Assembly (NCBI GenBank): GCA_029288515.1
Contig: JARIHB010000087.1
Location: 1 to 11,317 of the forward strand
DNA length: 11,317 nucleotides
Direction of reading: 5' to 3'
Origin: Candidatus Saccharimonadota bacterium
GTDB lineage: Bacteria; Patescibacteriota; Saccharimonadia; Saccharimonadales; UBA4665
Shown piece after piece: positions 7,191-11,317 of the stretch. Positions within the stretch are counted from its first letter, which is position 1. Every line of letters begins with the position of its first letter. The translations under genes and the position numbers were made by a program. The notes beneath the pieces are model-generated. The model was not told where the DNA came from. It did not search any database and saw only the letters and a list, made by a program, of their open reading frames with translations.

Positions 7191-8585
7191 ATGAGCACAG
7201 CCAAAACCCCCATTGTCGCCATCGTGGGCCGGGCCAACGTAGGCAAATCCAGCCTGTTTAATGCTATCCTCGAACGGCGTGAAGCAATCGTATCCAACAC
7301 GCCGGGCACCACGCGCGACAGCATTATGGGCAAGGCCAGCTGGCGCGAGCAGGACTTCTGGCTGGTAGATACCGCCGGCATTAAGGATGCCGAGGATGCC
7401 TTTGAGTTTTCCATCCAGGAACAAATCCAGCAGGCTGCCGAAAGTGCCGATGTGATATGGGTGGTCGTAGAGGCCGACATACCTATTACCGAAGAAGACC
7501 GCCGGGTTGCCAAGATGGCCCTCAAAAGCCGCAAACCGGTCTTTTTAGTTGTTAATAAAATAGATAAGGCCCGTAAAGCCCGCACCGATCTGGACGCATT
7601 TCAGCGCCTTGGCATAAAACCTATCATACACACCAGTATGACCCAGCACCGCGGCATCGCCGAGTTGCTGGATACGCTTATTGCCTATATACCTAAGGCC
7701 ACCATCCGGGAAGACGATAACCGGCTGCACATCGCGTTGCTTGGCCGGCCAAACGTCGGGAAGTCTGCGCTATTTAACACCTTGGCCAAAAAACAGCAGG
7801 CCATCGTAGCCGACCGCGCCGGTACTACCCGCGACATCAACCGTGCCGTTGTGCGGTATGAAGGCCGCGAAATCGAACTGATGGACACCGCCGGTATCCG
7901 CCGGCCCGGTAAAATCGGGCAGGGGATTGAACACTTTAGCGTTATCCGGTCGCTGAGCGCCGTTGAGCAAGCCGATGTCTGCCTGCTGCTGATGGACGTT
8001 AATGAGCTAAACGTCGGCCTCGACCAAAAAATCGCTGGCATGATCAAAGAAGCGGGCAAGGGGATCATTCTAGTCGTCAGCAAATGGGACGACGCCCTCG
8101 ATAAAGACGCCTTCACCCGCGACGCGCTAGCCCCTGAAATCGCCGCCACATACGACTTCGTACCATGGGCGCCGCTGATCTTTACCAGCGCCGTTACAGG
8201 CCAGAATGTCACCAAACTATTCGACCTGGCTATGGACATTGCTACACGCCGCGAAAAGCGCATCGCCACCAGTGACCTTAACCGCTGGCTGCGCCAGACC
8301 GTCGACAAGCACCCGCCAGCCGGCCTCAAGAACCGGGCGCCGAAGCTCAACTACATTACCCAGGAGGATGATAACCCTATTCCGGCTTTCAAAATATTCG
8401 GCAGTCACACCAAATTCCTGCACTGGAGCTACAAGCGCTTTATGGAGCGTGAATTCCGCGAACGCTGGCATTACGAAGGCACGCCGGTACAATTCTGGTT
8501 CATCGAAAAACACGAAACACACAAGCATGGCAATAGCCCCACCAAAGAACCGCGCAAGAACAATGGCAACCGTAATCGTGCTTAG
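7191..8585 (+). CDS. der: Ribosome biogenesis GTPase Der (EngA)
   Basis: Der is a double-GTPase needed for 50S subunit maturation. At 464 residues it has the full family architecture. GTPase domain 1 has G1 GRANVGKS (13-20), G3 DTAG (60-63) and G4 NKID (122-125). GTPase domain 2 has G1 GRPNVGKS (185-192), GTTRD (211-215), G3 DTAG (232-235), a G4-position SKWD (297-300) and TSA (332-334). The C-terminal KH-like domain follows from about 355 (RWLRQTVDKHPPAG, then FKIFGSHTKFLHWSYKRF and TPVQFWF). A basic, Asn/Arg/His-rich tail ends the protein. Slight oddities are Ala for Pro in the first P-loop and Ser for Asn in the second G4 motif. The start ATG 7191 is fixed by the first GTPase domain and by a -10 box seven bases upstream, and there is no ribosome binding site. 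The stop TAG overlaps the stop of the convergent hypothetical gene by 4 bp. Confidence 0.97.
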   Translation: MSTAKTPIVAIVGRANVGKSSLFNAILERREAIVSNTPGTTRDSIMGKASWREQDFWLVDTAGIKDAEDAFEFSIQEQIQQAAESADVIWVVVEADIPITEEDRRVAKMALKSRKPVFLVVNKIDKARKARTDLDAFQRLGIKPIIHTSMTQHRGIAELLDTLIAYIPKATIREDDNRLHIALLGRPNVGKSALFNTLAKKQQAIVADRAGTTRDINRAVVRYEGREIELMDTAGIRRPGKIGQGIEHFSVIRSLSAVEQADVCLLLMDVNELNVGLDQKIAGMIKEAGKGIILVVSKWDDALDKDAFTRDALAPEIAATYDFVPWAPLIFTSAVTGQNVTKLFDLAMDIATRREKRIATSDLNRWLRQTVDKHPPAGLKNRAPKLNYITQEDDNPIPAFKIFGSHTKFLHWSYKRFMEREFRERWHYEGTPVQFWFIEKHETHKHGNSPTKEPRKNNGNRNRA

Positions 8586-9187
8586 TCGGCTTCAGCGGGC
8601 AGCATAACGCCGCCATAGCGGGGTGTTAGGTACTCGCGAGACTTATAATCCGGCTCATCGTACACACCCTGCAGCAGCGTTACTTCGGCTGCCAGTAACC
8701 CAGCTTCGCCCACGACGCGCGTCAAAAACAGCGCCTGGCTGTATTCATAGGCAGGATCGGTATACCACAATCGGTCGTTCACTACCTCGCGCAAGACTCT
8801 CGACGAGATATCATCACGCGTGAGTGCTTCAACCGTCATGCTATATACGCCTTCTATACGGGCGTGAGAGGCGAGCGGCCCTACATGCCGCTCAGCATAC
8901 GTTTCAAGCGACAAGTACCGTCGGCTGCGTCCCACGAACGTTTGAATATATTTCCATCCAGCGGCAGTCATCGGAGTGCCCAAAACCCTGTATGTATGAG
9001 GAACACCGGCCACCACAAAATCCTCAACCGGCTGCACATCCCGGCAAAACTGCCCCACAACTTCCTCAACAGAAGTATCAGCGCCTGCTACAAACAACTC
9101 ATGAGGTTCACCATCCAAAACCCATGGCACCGCCTCGCCTAACTGGGCGGTGCGTTTTGCATAATAGTCATACGCCTGTTTGGTCAC
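8582..9187 (-). CDS. Hypothetical protein, 201 residues
   Basis: I do not recognise this family. The product is mixed alpha/beta in composition, rather acidic in its N-terminal half, and has no signal peptide, membrane segment or known motif that I can see. Aromatic and charged residues are frequent, for example YAERHVG and NDRLWYTDPAYEY. I found no convincing resemblance to the three paralogues on the same strand upstream of der. The GTG start at 9187 is chosen because AGGAGGAG (9203-9196) lies eight bases upstream. This is the only textbook Shine-Dalgarno site I saw in the window. The gene ends TAA inside the last codons of der (4-bp tail-to-tail overlap) and is transcribed divergently from pth. 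Confidence 0.78.
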   Translation of the reverse strand: MTKQAYDYYAKRTAQLGEAVPWVLDGEPHELFVAGADTSVEEVVGQFCRDVQPVEDFVVAGVPHTYRVLGTPMTAAGWKYIQTFVGRSRRYLSLETYAERHVGPLASHARIEGVYSMTVEALTRDDISSRVLREVVNDRLWYTDPAYEYSQALFLTRVVGEAGLLAAEVTLLQGVYDEPDYKSREYLTPRYGGVMLPAEAD

Positions 9188-9195
9188 CGATTTAT

Positions 9196-9203
9196 CTCCT
9201 CCT
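9196..9203 (-). promoter_or_regulatory. Strong ribosome binding site for the 201-residue hypothetical
   Basis: AGGAGGAG on the - strand sits eight bases before GTG 9187. It decides a non-ATG start and contrasts with the absence of such sites before der, pth and the three paralogues. Confidence 0.75.
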
Positions 9204-9251
9204 GTGCCTTCGAGCAGTCTGCGCTGTTTACTCCCTCTAGTGTGTATCGTT

Positions 9252-9278
9252 TTTATACTTTATTCAATCTGTTGTCAA
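9252..9278 (-). promoter_or_regulatory. Possible promoter of the 201-residue hypothetical
   Basis: TTGACA (9278-9273) is a perfect -35. TATAAA (9257-9252) follows after 15 bp, shorter than ideal; at 17 bp the hexamer is the weaker TAAAAA. The -35 shares five bases with the -35 of the opposing pth promoter. Confidence 0.4.
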
Positions 9279-9301
9279 CAACTGCGCCCGTTCGCTATAC
9301 T
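9272..9301 (+). promoter_or_regulatory. pth promoter, leaderless start
   Basis: TTGTCA (9272-9277; 5/6) is followed after 18 bp by TATACT (9296-9301; 5/6). Seven bases separate the -10 from ATG 9309, the same spacing as in der, so the transcript should start at or just before the start codon. Confidence 0.6.
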
Positions 9302-9308
9302 ACGCTAT

Positions 9309-9950
9309 ATGTCTTTATTTCAACGTCGTCCTAACCAAGGTGAGACCGTCCAATACTACACCTTCGGCCAAACCAAGACTGTGCTTATCGTGGGCTTAGG
9401 CAATCCCGGCCGTGAATACGACGGCACCCGTCATAACATTGGCTTCGCGTGCCTGGACGCTTTTACACAAGCCAACGATTTCCAACCCTGGATAGAAAAA
9501 AAAGACCTTAAATGCCATGTAGCTACCGCCACGCTCGGCGAAACGCGGGCCATTGCCATTAAGCCCGTTACCTTCATGAATCTGAGCGGCGAAGCAGTGC
9601 AGGCCGTCGCGCATTTCTACAAAATTCCCGCAGAAAAAATTGTAGTAGTGCACGACGAGCTCGACATTCCCTTCGGTCAGATTCGCATGCGTATGGGTGG
9701 CAGCAGTGCTGGCCACAACGGCCTTAAATCAGTCATAAGCAGCATAGGTGAAGGGTTCGGCCGGGTTCGCATCGGTATTGGCCCTAAAGTCCCGGAACAA
9801 ATAGATAGCGCCGATTTCGTGCTTGCCCGGTTCAGCAAAGACCAAGAAACGCATATCGCCGCCCTTGTGCGCGAAGTTAGCGCCATTCTCAGCGAATACG
9901 CATACGGCGATGGCCAGCTGCTCAACGAAACCCGTTCATTTATTATTTGA
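9309..9950 (+). CDS. pth: Peptidyl-tRNA hydrolase (Pth)
   Basis: Pth releases tRNA from peptidyl-tRNAs that drop off the ribosome. The protein is 213 residues with all active-site positions in place: Asn32 in GLGNPG, catalytic His42 in TRHNIG, Asn91 in TFMNLSG, Asp116 in VVHDELDIPFG and Asn137 in GGSSAGHNGLKS. These correspond to N10, H20, N68, D93 and N114 of the E. coli enzyme. It carries about 22 extra N-terminal residues (MSLFQRRPNQGETVQ and following) compared with E. coli, which starts almost at the first beta strand. The reading frame is open further upstream to 9180, but I place the start at ATG 9309. The upstream part contains the promoter, and its hydrophobic stretch has no counterpart in the family. 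It ends with TGA, and the 3' end faces a convergent non-coding RNA gene. Confidence 0.96.
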   Translation: MSLFQRRPNQGETVQYYTFGQTKTVLIVGLGNPGREYDGTRHNIGFACLDAFTQANDFQPWIEKKDLKCHVATATLGETRAIAIKPVTFMNLSGEAVQAVAHFYKIPAEKIVVVHDELDIPFGQIRMRMGGSSAGHNGLKSVISSIGEGFGRVRIGIGPKVPEQIDSADFVLARFSKDQETHIAALVREVSAILSEYAYGDGQLLNETRSFII

Positions 9951-10018
9951 TTTTTGACGAACATTCGGTACAACTGTTAGCGGCGCCATTGCACGGGGGC
10001 CGTCATATTTTTCGGCAC
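9951..10018. other. Short convergent intergenic stretch after pth
   Basis: The 68 bases between the pth stop and the T-run of the opposing terminator hold no ORF. I see no clear + strand terminator for pth. The - strand terminator hairpin beyond it, followed on the + strand by AATTTTC, might serve both directions. Confidence 0.4.
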
Positions 10019-10060
10019 AAAAAATGGCCTGCAAGAGGGGGTGGGCACCGCTTGCAGACC
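10019..10060 (-). terminator. Intrinsic terminator of the non-coding RNA
   Basis: On the - strand GGTCTGCAAG (10060-10051) pairs with CTTGCAGGCC (10035-10026). That is ten pairs including one G.U, with a 15-nt loop that may form a small inner GGT/ACC stem. It is followed by A and then six T (10024-10019). This is the classical hairpin plus T-run. Confidence 0.72.
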
Positions 10061-10067
10061 AATTTTC

Positions 10068-10091
10068 GGGGACCTCCCAAAGGAGATCCCC
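10068..10091 (-). other. Stable hairpin within the non-coding RNA
   Basis: GGGGATCTCC pairs with GGAGGTCCCC across a TTTG loop: ten pairs, one of them G.U on the - strand and a C.A mismatch on the + strand. No T-run follows, so it is structural rather than a terminator. Confidence 0.65.
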
Positions 10092-10276
10092 AACACCCTT
10101 CAACCCACCCCAGCGATAGCGTCGAAAACTAAAACTCCAAAAAGTTTCGCGCCGGCTGCAAGCAGCCATCTTCATCAGACACGCTGGCCCACTACATAGG
10201 GCCTCTGCATCCGGTACAAGACCGGGACAGGGGTTGCTACTCAAACGGACGAATCCGCCAGTAGCGTGTTAAAGGG

Positions 10277-10382
10277 GTTAGTTTGTTTTAGAACGTTTGT
10301 CTATGATGCAAGCACCGCAGGCAAGCGCCAAAAGTAAGTGGAGGGTAACAACTTTCAAGTGGCCGTTCTAAAACAACCTAAC
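10277..10382 (-). repeat. 18-bp imperfect inverted repeat (long helix of the RNA)
   Basis: The arms 10277-10294 and 10365-10382 are inverted copies with one mismatch in 18, separated by 70 bases. In the RNA they would form a long helix closing a subdomain. The outer five bases (10378-10382) can instead pair with 10388-10392 in a small hairpin, CTAAC-AAATT-GTTAG, so the two structures exclude each other there. Confidence 0.7.
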
Positions 10383-10442
10383 AATTTGTTAGAATGGGGG
10401 ATATAAGGTGCGTAAACGTAATACGAACGCTTACAGAGGGCT

Positions 10443-10471
10443 ATTCTAGCATTATGTATTGTTCATGTCAA
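10443..10471 (-). promoter_or_regulatory. Strong promoter of the non-coding RNA
   Basis: On the - strand there is TTGACA (10471-10466), an exact 17-bp spacer, and TAGAAT (10448-10443; 5/6) preceded by the extended -10 TGC. Upstream is an A/T run (TTTATATAAAAAAGTA) resembling an UP element. Transcription should start near 10436, at the foot of the first hairpin. This is the best promoter in the window. Confidence 0.78.
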
Positions 10472-10487
10472 TACTTTTTTATATAAA
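10459..10487 (+). promoter_or_regulatory. Weak candidate dprA promoter
   Basis: TTGTTC (10459-10464), 17 bp and TATAAA (10482-10487). The -35 matches only 3/6. The start would fall near 10494, about 23 nt before ATG 10517. It overlaps the opposing RNA promoter. Confidence 0.27.
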
Positions 10488-10516
10488 TTATTGTTAATGT
10501 CAAAAACCTTACGCTT

Positions 10517-11317
10517 ATGCACCACACCGTCCCGCCGCGGCTCCGGCACATTCCGCGCCCACCCGAGCAGCTCTATAGTATAGGCGCACCGCTTGCAGAA
10601 CTGCTGAAAAATCCAAGCGTTACCATCGTAGGCAGCCGCAAAGCAACCCCCTACGGCGCACAGGTGACGGCCCGGCTGGCCGGCGAACTGGCCGAAGCAG
10701 GCGTTGTGGTCATCAGCGGGCTGGCCATTGGCGTGGACAGTATCGCCCACCGGGCAGTGCTTGACGCCGGCGGCCAGACAATCGCCGTACTGCCATCAGG
10801 GCTGGACGCCATATACCCCCGTACCCACCGCGGCCTGGCCCGGCGTATTACCGAACAGGGCGGGGCACTGGTCACCGAATACCCCGAGGGCACGCCCACC
10901 TATCCGTCAAACTTCATCGCCCGTAACCGCATCGCCGCTGGCTTGTGCGATGCTGTCATCATTACCGAAGCAGCCGAACGGAGCGGCACCCTCAGTACCG
11001 CCCGCTTCGCATTGGAACAGGGGAGGGAGCTGTTAGCGGTGCCGGGTAACATTACCAGCCCGACATCCGCGGGCACAAACAACCTCATCAAGATGGGCGC
11101 CGCACCGGTCACCAGCGTAGACGACATCCTGCACGCCTTAGGGATTACACCGGGCAAGGCCAGGGCCGCACCCCACAGCAGCGACCCGCACGAACAGACC
11201 ATACTGGACCTCTTATATAAAGGTACGTCGGACGGGGCCGAACTGCTCGCCAAAAGCAACATGGACGTCAGCCTGTTTAACCAGACGCTCACCATGCTGG
11301 AAATAAGGGCTGTCTCT
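10517..11317 (+). CDS. dprA: DNA-processing protein DprA (Smf), 3' end outside window
   Basis: DprA binds incoming single-stranded DNA, protects it and loads RecA during natural transformation. The visible 267 codons contain the Rossmann-like DNA-processing domain: TIVGSRKAT at 36-44, VVISGLAIGVDSIAH at 64-78, then LPSGLDAIYP, the family signature NFIARNRIAAGL and ERSGTLSTARFALEQGRELLAVPGN, and a TSAGTNNLIKMGA motif. A C-terminal region of winged-helix type starts around HEQTILDLLYKG and runs off the window. The protein begins almost directly before the Rossmann domain, so it lacks the N-terminal SAM-like domain of S. pneumoniae and Helicobacter-type proteins' longer relatives. No Shine-Dalgarno site precedes ATG 10517. 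The ATG is the first in frame and gives a sensible N-terminus, but a slightly different start cannot be excluded. It is divergent from the non-coding RNA gene. Confidence 0.95.
   Translation, partial: MHHTVPPRLRHIPRPPEQLYSIGAPLAELLKNPSVTIVGSRKATPYGAQVTARLAGELAEAGVVVISGLAIGVDSIAHRAVLDAGGQTIAVLPSGLDAIYPRTHRGLARRITEQGGALVTEYPEGTPTYPSNFIARNRIAAGLCDAVIITEAAERSGTLSTARFALEQGRELLAVPGNITSPTSAGTNNLIKMGAAPVTSVDDILHALGITPGKARAAPHSSDPHEQTILDLLYKGTSDGAELLAKSNMDVSLFNQTLTMLEIRAVS

Larger units (their letters stand above)
10019..10436 (-). ncRNA. Unassigned structured non-coding RNA, ~418 nt
   Basis: This is a free-standing transcription unit without a convincing ORF: a near-consensus promoter just upstream, many hairpins, then an intrinsic terminator. 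Stems read on the - strand, 5' to 3', are: (1) 10434-10428 with 10418-10412; (2) a long helix 10382-10365 with 10294-10277, 17 of 18 paired, enclosing 70 nt; (3) 10265-10236, AGUAGC-type outer stem and CGGA-UUCG-UCCG tip; (4) 10225-10211; (5) 10203-10199 with 10190-10186; (6) 10167-10154; (7) 10091-10082 with 10077-10068; (8) the terminator. The single imperfect pair in stems 1, 7 and 8, and possible pairs in the internal loop of stem 3, are G.U on this strand but A.C on the other, which supports the orientation. The size would fit tmRNA or RNase P RNA. However, I found neither the tRNA-like ends (GGTTCGA-type T-arm, CCA) and tag stop, nor GAGGAAAGTCC and ACAGAA, nor an SRP or 6S core. The ends are estimated from the promoter and terminator; identity is unknown. 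Confidence 0.65.

Noticed and set aside
9180..9308. N-terminal extension of Pth with a hydrophobic stretch
   Set aside because: The extension spans both divergent promoters and the ribosome binding site of the opposite gene, and such a membrane-like N-terminus is foreign to Pth. ATG 9309 sits seven bases after a good -10.
10030..10060. T-box-like GGGTGG-GCACCGC on the + strand
   Set aside because: It carries an extra base relative to the T-box motif, no specifier stem was seen, and no synthetase or amino-acid gene follows. The promoter and G.U pairs support the opposite strand, where this is the terminator loop.
9936..10244. - strand ORF of 102 codons inside the pth-dprA gap
   Set aside because: Its composition is unlike a protein, it has no ribosome binding site, it starts in the middle of the RNA unit, runs through two strong hairpins and the terminator, and overlaps the end of pth. 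It is read as chance within a non-coding RNA.
10019..10436. tmRNA or RNase P RNA as the identity of the RNA
   Set aside because: No tRNA-like T-arm, CCA or alanine-rich tag with stop for tmRNA, on either strand or permuted. No GAGGAAAGTCC or ACAGAA for RNase P; a fragment GATGAAGATGGCTGC is only vaguely like the RNase P 3' region. A very divergent form is not excluded.
1..11317. Mobile elements, CRISPR arrays, tRNA or rRNA genes, attachment sites
   Set aside because: I saw no regular spaced repeats, transposase or integrase motifs, terminal inverted repeats around any gene, tRNA-like cloverleaf or rRNA segments. The only sizeable inverted repeat is the RNA helix at 10277-10382.

Overview
The window looks like chromosomal DNA from a bacterium with a streamlined genome, GC-rich at roughly mid-50s percent by eye. 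My best guess at lineage is a Patescibacteria/CPR member, possibly Candidatus Saccharibacteria. That is an inference from promoter-proximal, apparently leaderless starts (der, pth), few Shine-Dalgarno sites, compact tail-to-tail gene packing and large lineage-specific hypotheticals beside universal housekeeping genes. TGA ends at least two genes (pth and a hypothetical), so the standard bacterial code fits and the UGA-recoded CPR groups do not.

Layout. From 1 to 3107 on the + strand there is the 3' part of a sensor histidine kinase, an unusual response regulator (receiver plus a very long Pro/Ala/Ser/Thr/Glu-rich tail) and an RsuA/RluB-family rRNA pseudouridine synthase. From 3104 to 7075 on the - strand lie three tandem genes of about 420-450 codons. 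They are recognisable as paralogues of one another but match no family I know. A divergent promoter region (7076-7190) separates them from der (7191-8585, +), the two-GTPase-domain ribosome assembly factor. A single - strand hypothetical (8582-9187) sits tail-to-tail with der and back-to-back with pth (9309-9950, +), peptidyl-tRNA hydrolase. The window ends inside dprA (10517 onward, +), the DNA-processing / recombination mediator protein.

The most interesting part is the 566-base pth-dprA gap. It holds no convincing ORF. On the - strand it has a near-consensus promoter (TTGACA, 17 bp, TGC-TAGAAT), about eight hairpins, and an intrinsic terminator about 420 nt downstream. In several stems the imperfect pair is G.U when read on the - strand but A.C when read on the + strand, which independently fixes the orientation. 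I call this an unassigned structured non-coding RNA of about 418 nt. I could not find tmRNA, RNase P, SRP or 6S signatures in it.

How the genes fit together: the kinase and regulator are probably one signalling pair. rluB-like, der and pth serve ribosome maturation and translation, and dprA serves DNA uptake/recombination. The - strand hypotheticals are wedged between these core genes, with 4-bp stop-codon overlaps at both convergent junctions.
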